64,000 nt of DNA from Arenibacter antarcticus (lineage in GTDB: Bacteria; Bacteroidota; Bacteroidia; Flavobacteriales; Flavobacteriaceae), in assembly GCF_041320605.1 (NCBI RefSeq), contig NZ_CP166679.1:310001-374000 (forward strand), given 5' to 3'. The notes beneath the pieces are model-generated. The model was not told the origin of the DNA and made no database searches. It was given only the letters and a program-made list of their open reading frames with translations. A program made the translations under genes and the position numbers. This document shows, piece by piece, positions 49,207-56,678 of the stretch (within the stretch, counting starts at the first letter, position 1; each line of letters begins with the position of its first letter).

Positions 49207-49246
49207 GTAACCGTTAGCACTAAATTTTATTTAGGCTAACGGTTTA
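49207..49246 (+). terminator. Terminator after tRNA-Leu
   Basis: AACCGTTAGC / GCTAACGGTT stem with a 15-nt loop, then TTATTATTT. Confidence 0.65.
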
Positions 49247-49316
49247 TTATTTAATCGCACTTTTTTCATTTTTAAACCACTCCAAATCTCCAAATTTAAT
49301 TTAAACAATAAAAACT

Positions 49317-49346
49317 TTGCAAAACAAACAAATGATTTTATATTTG
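49317..49346 (+). promoter_or_regulatory. tRNA-Lys promoter (second copy)
   Basis: TTG 49317-49319, 19-bp spacer, TATATTTG 49339-49346. The spacer is nearly identical to the first copy. Confidence 0.7.
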
Positions 49347-49381
49347 CAGCCCCAAACAATACTGTATTTAAAACACAGAAT

Positions 49382-49454
49382 GACCTGGTAGCTCAGTTGG
49401 TAGAGCATCTCCCTTTTAAGGAGAGGGTCCTGGGTTCGAGCCCCAGCCCGGTCA
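49382..49454 (+). tRNA. tRNA-Lys (UUU), copy 2
   Basis: Identical in sequence to copy 1, including the U5-C68 acceptor mismatch. The duplication covers the promoter, gene, terminator and about 30 bp beyond. Confidence 0.94.
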
Positions 49455-49455
49455 C

Positions 49456-49490
49456 AAAAAAAAAGTTAAGTTAGCGCTTAACTTTTTTTT
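49456..49490 (+). terminator. Terminator after tRNA-Lys copy 2
   Basis: AAGTTAAG-TTAGCG-CTTAACTT followed by T8; one loop base differs from copy 1. Confidence 0.8.
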
Positions 49491-49573
49491 ATTTAAAGCA
49501 ATTTGCAACTACTTAATTTCGGATCAATAACGGATCAAGTCGGCACTAAGTCGAGAGACTTAGCGCAGCGAGC

Positions 49574-49608
49574 AAACAATGTGTCATTGATGAATGGGAA
49601 CGACACTA
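49574..49608 (+). repeat. 35-bp exact copy of an internal lipoprotein-gene segment
   Basis: Identical to 50412-50446, inside the 50119 gene; begins AAACAATGTGTCATTG and ends GACACTA. Same orientation as the gene. Confidence 0.85.
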
Positions 49609-49732
49609 GACTTAGCGCAGCGAGTTTTCAACGAATCACACTAGCCGGAAGAAAAACAAAAAATAGCAAGCCATAGCTTGTTTTGGTTTCCATTCTTATA
49701 CAGGATTACATTTTCCAGTGTAGGAAGTGAAT

Positions 49733-49765
49733 CCGGCACTAAGCCGGCACAAAGTCGGCACTAAG
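49733..49765. repeat. Three 11-bp tandem repeats
   Basis: CCGGCACTAAG, CCGGCACAAAG, TCGGCACTAAG, contiguous. A single related unit, TCGGCACTAAG, occurs earlier at 49540-49550. Confidence 0.75.
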
Positions 49766-50118
49766 TCTGGAGACTTAGCGCAGCGAGATATTTTTGCAAA
49801 TAGTTGCGTTAACCAAAATAGGAAGAATTCTATATTCCTGACCCCTCTGAACTAGGCCCTTAAGGCTTTTATTTTAGCATCCCCCACTACTCAGACACCC
49901 CAATAGATGCCTGATATTGAGAAAGATAAAGCAAGTAAGTTAGCGAAAAACGAAATAAATATCATATATTTAAATAGTTAAAATTATCAAACGTAAAACT
50001 ATTTTTCTTTTACTCCTCCAGTTTGATAAAATGTTCCCGAAAATAACTAATGGAGACACTATGCTACTCTAAATATCATTTAGAGATGAAATAGAGGACC
50101 CACTAAAAAATAGAATCA

Positions 50119-50898
50119 ATGAAAAAATTGATCTTATTGCTGGCAATCTCAGCTTTCGGGTGTCAAAAGGACGAGCTGACCGCAAGACCGGGAGGCATAG
50201 GGACATTGCAATTTTCGATGGGTACACCAACCTTAAAGGCCAACACTACATCAAAGGTCCCATCCTGTAAGGATATAGACCCAACTGAAGTTTGGTACAA
50301 CGTAACAAATTCACGGGGCGAAGACTACACCTATACCTCAACCTTAGAAAAGATAGGAAATAGGTATGTAAGCAATCCCAGTAATCCCATTTTGTTTGGA
50401 AACTACAGGGTAAACAATGTGTCATTGATGAATGGGAACGACACTATATTTGCGTTGCCAACGGTAGACGAACTACAACTATCCCCTTATTGGGACACAA
50501 CGCTGCCTATAGACATAACGGTAGCCGGAACAGAAACGATAAACGGAACTGTATTTTGCTTTGACCAACATCCTGCACCCGATTTAGAAGGCTTGATAAA
50601 TGGAGGCTTCGATCCCATGCGGGTACAATCTTTATGGTTTGCGGTGCTCGACCCCGAATGCATCCACCAAGTAACGGTGGAAGTAGATAGATATCGATAC
50701 CCCGAAATATTCCTTTGGGGCGAATTATTGTATGAAGTAGTTGTTCCGTTGGATTATGATGAAATGTTTGTTAGGGCATATTTAGAGGGTGAGATTAATT
50801 CCATACAATTTGTACAGTACAATGCCGTGAACCCATACAACCCAGACGGGATTATGACCGAGGAAGATGTTGTGGTATTTGATTATGATTGCCCGTAA
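50119..50898 (+). CDS. Lipoprotein of unknown function
   Basis: 259 residues with a short lipoprotein signal (lipobox SAFGC, Cys about residue 15) followed by QKDELTARPGG. The mature protein looks beta-rich, with four later Cys residues that could form disulfides (PSCKDID, VFCFDQ, PECIHQ, DYDCP at the very end). No family recognised. Alone on its strand. A 35-bp internal segment is also present upstream in noncoding DNA. Confidence 0.78.
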   Translation: MKKLILLLAISAFGCQKDELTARPGGIGTLQFSMGTPTLKANTTSKVPSCKDIDPTEVWYNVTNSRGEDYTYTSTLEKIGNRYVSNPSNPILFGNYRVNNVSLMNGNDTIFALPTVDELQLSPYWDTTLPIDITVAGTETINGTVFCFDQHPAPDLEGLINGGFDPMRVQSLWFAVLDPECIHQVTVEVDRYRYPEIFLWGELLYEVVVPLDYDEMFVRAYLEGEINSIQFVQYNAVNPYNPDGIMTEEDVVVFDYDCP

Positions 50899-51234
50899 TT
50901 AGCACGATATAAAGCCTCTAAAAGAACAGCACCTCAGCAGGAAATCGTCCGAAAATGTCGCAATTGGAGTAAGTCAAGTTGTTTTTTGCTGATTTTCAAA
51001 GCGGAGCTTTTACTAAAAAGATCCAGACAATTCAGTTAAGGTTTCGACAGCGCCTGTCTATCCGGTAGTAAACTCTACCAGATATTCCCCGTCATTAATT
51101 TTAAAATGATCTTAGATAAAGTAACGAAACCTTCGTCCACTGTGAAAATAACTTTCTTTATTCTTTCTTGAAAAAATATACAATAGCAGCCGGATTTCTA
51201 AGCTTCAGTAAGGGTAGGTTTTATAAACCTATTC
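50899..51234. other. Intergenic region between convergent genes
   Basis: 336 bp, no gene seen. A weak hairpin (AGGTTT/AAACCT) next to 51230 may end the minus-strand gene; nothing else is recognisable. Confidence 0.5.
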
Positions 51235-52107
51235 CTATTTTAAACTCACTTTATAAATCACTCCTCGGGATTTTTTTTCACCTTCAGTAGAAATGTAGAG
51301 GCTTCCATCATCTCCAAAGGTAATACCTTCTGGCTGAGGAAATAGATGACGATCAAAAGGGTAAATGGCACTAATTTTACCACTAGGATCCATTACCATC
51401 AATTTTGGTCTAGTAGCCTCCAAAATATACATATCCCCTGTATCTGGATGAATGGCCATAGCCGATGGTCTAAACGTCTTAAATTTATTTTTTTGAAAGT
51501 ACGGCTTAAGTGCTACGTCCTTAAGGTCTATTTTTAATATAGGTTCCGCAGCCATTTCATAGGTATCCAAGGAAAAGGCGTATATCCTTTTGTAGTTGTC
51601 CGATTTCAAATCCCGGTCTTTCGGCACCAGTAGCAGGCTATTGCGTTCCTTATCAAAGACCAAGGTTTCCATATTATTTTTACTTGAAAAAGCGGTCTTA
51701 TAAACCACTACCTCAGGTCTTGGGCCCTTAAATTTCTTCACTTCAAATATTGCCCCATCGCTGCGCAGTACAAAGGCATCCTCACCGTAAACCGCCAACC
51801 CTTCATAATCTCCGAAATCACCAAATTTATACTCCTCTGTTACCCTATTTGTTTTTAGGTCATAGACATAAATGATTCCCACTTCATCCTGAACCGCTGC
51901 AATTTTATCGTTGGACAACCATGCAATAGCCGATATTTCCCGTAATTGGGGAGGAAGTTCCCATTTTTGCAATATTTCATAGGAGGTTTCTATGGGATCA
52001 GTTGACGTCCAATTTCTACTAAATCCCATAAATATTGCCAACAGCCCCAAAAGCAGTCCTACTACTGTCAATATTTTAATCGTCCCTATTTTTAATTGCT
52101 TCCCCAT
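51235..52107 (-). CDS. SdiA-regulated-family beta-propeller protein
   Basis: 290 residues with one N-terminal membrane helix or uncleaved signal (about 10-29), so probably exported. The body is a beta-propeller with the EISAIAWLSNDKIAAVQDEVG start, DYEGLAVYGEDAFVLRSDG, and LFPQPEGITFGDDGSLYISTEGE near the end, the pattern of the SdiA-regulated (YjiK-like) family. Function unknown; possibly an extracytoplasmic sensor or hydrolase-like scaffold. The name reflects regulation in enterics only. Confidence 0.82.
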   Translation of the reverse strand: MGKQLKIGTIKILTVVGLLLGLLAIFMGFSRNWTSTDPIETSYEILQKWELPPQLREISAIAWLSNDKIAAVQDEVGIIYVYDLKTNRVTEEYKFGDFGDYEGLAVYGEDAFVLRSDGAIFEVKKFKGPRPEVVVYKTAFSSKNNMETLVFDKERNSLLLVPKDRDLKSDNYKRIYAFSLDTYEMAAEPILKIDLKDVALKPYFQKNKFKTFRPSAMAIHPDTGDMYILEATRPKLMVMDPSGKISAIYPFDRHLFPQPEGITFGDDGSLYISTEGEKKSRGVIYKVSLK

Positions 52108-52336
52108 GTAGCCGCCATTAAAGTATATATTTCTAAGTGAAATTACCTTAAAATTAAGGATTAAATCAGAAAAATAGGTAAAACCATACCATCAATAAAA
52201 CGTTGCGGTGTCTGACCAGCCAATAACACCAAAAGCTTACGCCCTTGCCAGCAAAGTACTGTATACGCAAACTTAAATTCACTCAATACCACCAAATTTG
52301 GTTCTTGAAACGAAACAAAATCGGTTCCTAAATACT

Positions 52337-53926
52337 TTATTTCATAATCCTAGTCAACTGATAATAACGCTTGTAGTGTTCTGGTATGGTATCTATCTTC
52401 AATAACGAACCTTCTTCCATATAGGGATAGATTTCATCATAGGTACGAACGTTATACATGCCAATTCTCTTACTGATATGCTCACGACTTAACTCGTAAG
52501 GACCATCTAAGCCAGCAGCTGCTATTAACTCCAAGAAACTATGAATGGTAGCCTCATGATAATTATATACCCTTGGGGCCTTATCCTCTACTACCAAACC
52601 TTTTGCCAAGGATTTATTCTGGGTGGCCACTCCTGTGGGGCAGGTATTTAAATTACATTGTAGTGCCTGTATGCAACCTACTGCCATCATCATGGCCCTA
52701 GCACTATTACAACCATCGGCCCCAAGGGCAATAGCACGCGCCATACTAAATCCTGTAATGATTTTTCCTGCAACAATCACCTTTATTTCCTTTCTAAGGG
52801 CAAACCCTACTAGGGTATCATGCACAAAGACGAGACCTTCCCTCAAAGGCATCCCCATACTGTTCGAGAACTCCACCGGAGCGGCACCAGTACCCCCTTC
52901 CCCACCATCTACGGTAATAAAGTCTGGGGTAATTCCTGTATAAACCATGGCCTCACAGAAATCCATAAATTCTTGTTTCCTACCAATACATAACTTAAAT
53001 CCAATAGGTTTACCATCGGAAAGTTCACGTAATTTCTTAATGAAGTACATAAATTGAATCGGATCCGAAAAAGCACTATGAGCTGGAGGCGAATGAACTG
53101 CCATGTGAGGTTTTATATGTCTGATTCTGGCTATTTCCTCGGTGTTTTTAGCAGCAGGCAATATACCTCCATGACCAGGCTTGGCCCCTTGGGACAATTT
53201 AATCTCAATCATCTTCACCTGGGGCCGTAATGCACTTTCTCTAAAACTCTCTCCATTAAAGGTTCCATCATCATTCCTACACCCAAAATATCCAGTACCA
53301 ATCTGCCAGATAAGATCTCCCTCGTGTTCCAAATGATAATCACTGATACCTCCCTCTCCAGTATTGTGCGCAAAATTCCCCATTTTCGCCCCTTTGTTCA
53401 TGGCGAGGATCGCATTATTACTTAAGGATCCAAAACTCATGGCAGAAATATTCAACAAACTGGAAGAATAAGGCTGCTTACAGTCTTTTCCTCCGATCAC
53501 TAATCTGGGGAACTCTCCAATTTCCTTAGGGTTATGTTTCGCATACATAGAATGTTCCATCCATTCATAACCTGCGTGGTACAGGTCCATTTGAGTACCG
53601 AAAGGTTCGGTATCGGTCTGCTTTTTCGCCCTCCTATAAATCAAGGACCGCAATATTCTATTCAACGGCCTTCCCTGTGTATCGGTTTCCACAAAATATT
53701 GCATGATTTCGGGTCGTATCGACTCCAGCATATATCTGAAACGGCCAATAAGTGGAAAATTTCGCCTAATGGTATGCTTTTTCTGGACAATATCAAAGAT
53801 TCCCATAACAACCAAGGGACCGACTATCAGTAAAATCCATAAAATTGGGGGCCAAAATAGGGCAACGCCAGCAATAATAACAATCACGATCACTGAGATA
53901 ATCATAAACCGTTCACGAACTTTCAT
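52337..53926 (-). CDS. Membrane-anchored GltB-like FMN/3Fe-4S protein
   Basis: 529 residues: two N-terminal membrane helices (about 8-25 and 28-46) followed by the FMN-binding glutamate synthase domain. FMN-site motifs include SAMSFGSLS, GKPIGFKL, DGGEGGTGAAP and GADGCNSARAMM. The 3Fe-4S ligands C-x5-C-x4-C are present (GCIQALQCNLNTCPTG). It lacks the glutaminase and the FAD/NADPH partner domains of true glutamate synthase, so it is one of the stand-alone 'FMN-binding glutamate synthase family' proteins; the reaction is unknown. Confidence 0.9.
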   Translation of the reverse strand: MKVRERFMIISVIVIVIIAGVALFWPPILWILLIVGPLVVMGIFDIVQKKHTIRRNFPLIGRFRYMLESIRPEIMQYFVETDTQGRPLNRILRSLIYRRAKKQTDTEPFGTQMDLYHAGYEWMEHSMYAKHNPKEIGEFPRLVIGGKDCKQPYSSSLLNISAMSFGSLSNNAILAMNKGAKMGNFAHNTGEGGISDYHLEHEGDLIWQIGTGYFGCRNDDGTFNGESFRESALRPQVKMIEIKLSQGAKPGHGGILPAAKNTEEIARIRHIKPHMAVHSPPAHSAFSDPIQFMYFIKKLRELSDGKPIGFKLCIGRKQEFMDFCEAMVYTGITPDFITVDGGEGGTGAAPVEFSNSMGMPLREGLVFVHDTLVGFALRKEIKVIVAGKIITGFSMARAIALGADGCNSARAMMMAVGCIQALQCNLNTCPTGVATQNKSLAKGLVVEDKAPRVYNYHEATIHSFLELIAAAGLDGPYELSREHISKRIGMYNVRTYDEIYPYMEEGSLLKIDTIPEHYKRYYQLTRIMK

Positions 53927-54023
53927 AGGTATAATTTAAAAGTTATTAATTTAATCAAAACACTAGATATCAATATCCAAGCACCCTAAACATATTACAA
54001 CCTAGTTTGCTGAATATATGGCA

Positions 54024-54194
54024 TTATATAAAAACTCCATTAGCTGCTAATATTTCATCCAAGCCAACCTGTCTAAAGCACCTTTTGGAATTACCAACAC
54101 CAGCCATATTTATCAATCCCTCAATTTTTAGGTTCCAAAAATCTTCAAGATTGCGACATCCATGGTATGCTGCCAAATTTTTTACAAATATCAT
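54024..54194 (-). CDS. Small ORF, 56 residues, unknown
   Basis: Starts ATG at 54194 (MIFVKNLAAYHGCRNLEDFW) and ends TAA at 54024-54026. The composition looks protein-like: no low complexity and a balanced mix of Gly, Asn, Leu and charged residues. No family recognised. An in-frame stop lies six codons upstream. It could be a genuine small protein or the end of a decayed gene, since the next segment upstream on this strand is broken. Confidence 0.35.
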   Translation of the reverse strand: MIFVKNLAAYHGCRNLEDFWNLKIEGLINMAGVGNSKRCFRQVGLDEILAANGVFI

Positions 54195-54276
54195 ATCTTT
54201 TTTGAAATCCTAAGAATTTTTAACCCACTATTATACATTTAAATACAATATATTGGAAACGCGCATACTTGGGTGA

Positions 54277-54460
54277 TTATCCACAATCCAAATCCCTCAA
54301 TAAAGTGGCTAAAATTCCGTTCCCTGAACCTCTAGCCTCATATATCATATCGATATTCCATGGCAGAAACACCTTTTGACTCTATCATTTTTAGAATCCC
54401 TTTACGCTCCTCCAAGCCTATAGGAAATCCCTCAATATTAGGTAAATGGGATATATATCC
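54277..54460 (-). pseudogene. Decayed coding remnant with a frameshift
   Basis: Minus strand. A frame open from 54460 reads LPNIEGFPIGLEERKG, then GVSAMEYRYDI before a stop at 54338-54340. A second frame, overlapping from 54348, continues YEARGSGNGILATLLRDL to a stop at 54277-54279. The two together look like one protein split by a one-base shift. No family recognised. Confidence 0.3.
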
Positions 54461-54798
54461 TTATCTTCATTTTTTGTAGAAAGTGTGATTCATTTTTCAA
54501 CAACAAAGTGATTACCAGTATGATTTTCGACATTAAAAATTTTATTTTAAACCACCATTGCAATACAATTATGGGAGTTTATATTAACCTTTATTTTATG
54601 CCCGTTAAATCCAACAAAATGAAAATTATCTTCCCGAATTAACAAGCACCGACGAGTGTGCTTCCAATTATCCTATTAACTTTATTTAATTCCCTATTCC
54701 AGCAACCCAGTTGTTCGAAATGGTCTACTCGTTGCATAAAGTTACCTTACATTGGATAATCTTATTTCAACTATTTTCAATCATTAAATAATTCTATC

Positions 54799-54909
54799 GT
54801 GGCCAAAAAGATGAAAGAATCCAAAGCGGATGTAAAAGCTAAAAAACAAGATAAAATATTAAAAAAAATGGAAGACAAACAAATGAAAAAACGTAAATCC
54901 AGAGTCTAG
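54799..54909 (+). CDS. Small Lys-rich ORF, 36 residues
   Basis: GTG start at 54799; the product is made almost only of Lys, Glu, Asp, Met, Ala and Arg (AKKMKESKADVKAKKQDK), helical and basic. It is followed 46 bp later by a strong hairpin terminator, which supports a transcript. Function unknown; could be a small nucleic-acid-binding protein. Too short to be certain. Confidence 0.4.
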   Translation: MAKKMKESKADVKAKKQDKILKKMEDKQMKKRKSRV

Positions 54910-54954
54910 CACTATTGGGAATATAATGCTTTTCATTTCGTTAGATCATTCTTT

Positions 54955-54997
54955 CAAAAGGTCCATGAATAAAATTTCATGGACCTTTTGTATTTTT
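54955..54997. terminator. Bidirectional terminator
   Basis: CAAAAGGTCCATGAA (54955-54969) pairs with TTCATGGACCTTTTG (54976-54990), with a T-rich tract after it. Serves the minus-strand lactonase gene and, possibly, the small plus-strand ORF. Confidence 0.88.
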
Positions 54998-55876
54998 TCA
55001 ATTCTTAAATTCATTTGCTGGAACCCCAGTATACCCACAGTTGCGAATAACAAAGAGGGAGCCAGCCAACGGCTGCTGCTTTAATTCCTCTTCACTGAGC
55101 CCCTTCCTTGCCGATGTAATATATAGATCCTTAAAGGCGCTACCTCCAAAGGTACAAGAAGTAATATTTGATGCTGGGAGTTTAAAGGAAGTCAACTGTT
55201 CCCCTGTTATAGGATTCCACCTCGTCACCTGCCAGCCCCCCCAATGTGCAATCCACAGCATTCCCTCCCGATCAATGGTCATCCCATCGGGGAATCCCGC
55301 TTCTTTAGGGATATGGATGACGGTTCTTTTATTGGTAATAGTTCCATTTTCCGCTGCATAATCATAACGCACCACTTTTAAGGTAGGGGTATCTATATAG
55401 TAGAAGGCTTTTTCTGCCTTACTCCAAGCCAATCCATTGGAAATAGTGATATTATCTTCCATTTTTATCACGGACCTATCTTTATTAAACACATAAAGGC
55501 TCCCAGAAGCTTTATCTTCCGAGAGTGGCATGGTTCCTGCCCAAAATCGTCCTGAAGGATCACATTTTCCGTCGTTAAACCTATTTTCAGGCAAATGCTC
55601 TTCTGGATCTGCGATCATCTGAACATTCCCGCTTTTACAATCAATAATCCCAAATCCATTTTTCAGTGCCGCCACATAATTCCCATCGACACAGACCGCT
55701 ATAGCTCCGATCATTTGATCTACTTTTATGGTATTCAACGAATTTCCTTCTGCATCCCATTCATGAATATGGCCATTTAAAATATCCACCCAACAGATAA
55801 GTCCTCTTGCCACATCCCAGACAGGCCCTTCTCCCAATTCACTTTTTTGGTCACATACAACCTCTACTGATCTCAT
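54998..55876 (-). CDS. SMP-30/gluconolactonase-like sugar lactonase
   Basis: 292-residue six-bladed beta-propeller that opens sugar-acid lactones. Conserved metal-site segments are seen: LGEGPVWDVARGLICWVDI (metal Glu), NRFNDGKCDPSGRFWAGTM (Asn/Asp ligands) and GFPDGMTIDREGMLWIAHWGG (catalytic Asp). No signal peptide, so cytoplasmic. Last gene of a minus-strand run with an SDR (24 bp upstream) and an IlvD/Edd dehydratase, consistent with oxidation, lactone opening and dehydration of an aldose. Confidence 0.9.
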   Translation of the reverse strand: MRSVEVVCDQKSELGEGPVWDVARGLICWVDILNGHIHEWDAEGNSLNTIKVDQMIGAIAVCVDGNYVAALKNGFGIIDCKSGNVQMIADPEEHLPENRFNDGKCDPSGRFWAGTMPLSEDKASGSLYVFNKDRSVIKMEDNITISNGLAWSKAEKAFYYIDTPTLKVVRYDYAAENGTITNKRTVIHIPKEAGFPDGMTIDREGMLWIAHWGGWQVTRWNPITGEQLTSFKLPASNITSCTFGGSAFKDLYITSARKGLSEEELKQQPLAGSLFVIRNCGYTGVPANEFKN

Positions 55877-55900
55877 TATTATTTATTTATGGTTGATTAT

Positions 55901-56662
55901 TTAATTCTGGTAAGGCGATGGACTTAAGGAACTCCAACCACCATCTACGATAAGACTTTGACCTGTAATATGTTTAGCATTGTCCGATACCAAAAATAAA
56001 ACTGCCTGCGCAATATCCTGCACATTTGCCGCTCTTCCCAAAGGGGTCAATCCTTGCCATGTTTCGGAATAGTTTTCTTCCTTAAGCGTACGTTCCGTGA
56101 GGGTAGCACCGGGTGCAACGGTATTGACATTTATTTTATAAGGTGATAATTCGATCACCAGGTTTTTCGCCAGCATTTCCAGTGCCGCTTTACTCATCCC
56201 ATAAGCGGACAAATTTTTATGGGCCTGATGTGCGGTTACGGAAGACATAAACACGATTGCTCCTCCACTGCGCTGCTCTTTCATCTGGTTGGCTGCCGCC
56301 TGTGCCAAAAAGAAACTTCCACCCAAATTGACTTCCATTACTTTAAAAAAGGATTCTGCTGAATAGGTCAGAAAGTCTCCAAAATGGGTGATTCCAGCAT
56401 TTGCAATAACGATATCCAATTTCCCATAGGTGCTTACCGCTATATCAACCATTTTTTGGATAATGGCCAAATCACTAGAATCTCCAACCACGGCAGTGCA
56501 CTTTCCACTAGATTGGAGGGAAATAACAGTTTTTTCTGCCAATACGGTATCAATATCGTTCAAAACTACCATAGCACCATGAGTCAACAATTGCTTGCAG
56601 ATTTCCAATCCTATACCTTGACCAGCCCCTGTTACAATGGCCACCTTATTCTTAAGATTCAT
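55901..56662 (-). CDS. SDR family oxidoreductase
   Basis: 253 residues from ATG 56662. Classical short-chain dehydrogenase: T-G-x-x-x-G-I-G (TGAGQGIG, residues 11-18), N-A-G (ANAGITH), catalytic Ser in VFMSSVTAH, and Y-x-x-x-K in SAYGMSKAAL. NAD(P)-dependent oxidation of a sugar or sugar acid fits the cluster. Sixteen bp separate it from the dehydratase gene. A longer frame beginning at 56701 would overlap that gene and is not preferred. Confidence 0.9.
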   Translation of the reverse strand: MNLKNKVAIVTGAGQGIGLEICKQLLTHGAMVVLNDIDTVLAEKTVISLQSSGKCTAVVGDSSDLAIIQKMVDIAVSTYGKLDIVIANAGITHFGDFLTYSAESFFKVMEVNLGGSFFLAQAAANQMKEQRSGGAIVFMSSVTAHQAHKNLSAYGMSKAALEMLAKNLVIELSPYKINVNTVAPGATLTERTLKEENYSETWQGLTPLGRAANVQDIAQAVLFLVSDNAKHITGQSLIVDGGWSSLSPSPYQN

Positions 56663-56678
56663 ACGCTTATATTTTAAC

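Larger units (their letters stand above)
49556..49787. repeat. 17-bp direct repeats AGACTTAGCGCAGCGAG
   Basis: Copies at 49556-49572, 49608-49624 and 49771-49787. The first and third are preceded by CTAAGTC and a 4-nt loop, forming CTAAGTC-GAGA-GACTTAG-type hairpins. The interval between the first two is the gene-derived 35-bp segment. Confidence 0.8.
49491..50118. other. Repeat-rich intergenic region
   Basis: 628 bp without a gene. It holds three copies of a 17-bp repeat, a 35-bp copy of part of the downstream lipoprotein gene, 11-bp tandem repeats (49733-49765) and an AT-rich stretch leading to the lipoprotein start. Confidence 0.7.
53927..54997. other. Long region with tiny or decayed coding segments
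   Basis: About 1.07 kb without a normal gene. Minus-strand coding-like segments lie at 54024-54194 and 54277-54460. A short Lys-rich frame is at 54799-54909 on the plus strand, and a bidirectional terminator at 54955-54990. The rest (about 54480-54790) is AT-rich with no recognisable content. Confidence 0.55.

Noticed and set aside
49556-49787. CRISPR array
   Set aside because: Three 17-bp repeats with a 35-bp interval look array-like, but the repeats are too short and irregularly spaced, the interval matches a chromosomal gene, and no cas gene is present.
52337-53926. Glutamate synthase large subunit
   Set aside because: Only the FMN/3Fe-4S domain is present, with a membrane anchor; the glutaminase domain and small subunit are missing.
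54007-54213. 68-codon plus-strand frame
   Set aside because: The minus strand in the same place reads better as protein (54024-54194); this frame is probably its shadow.
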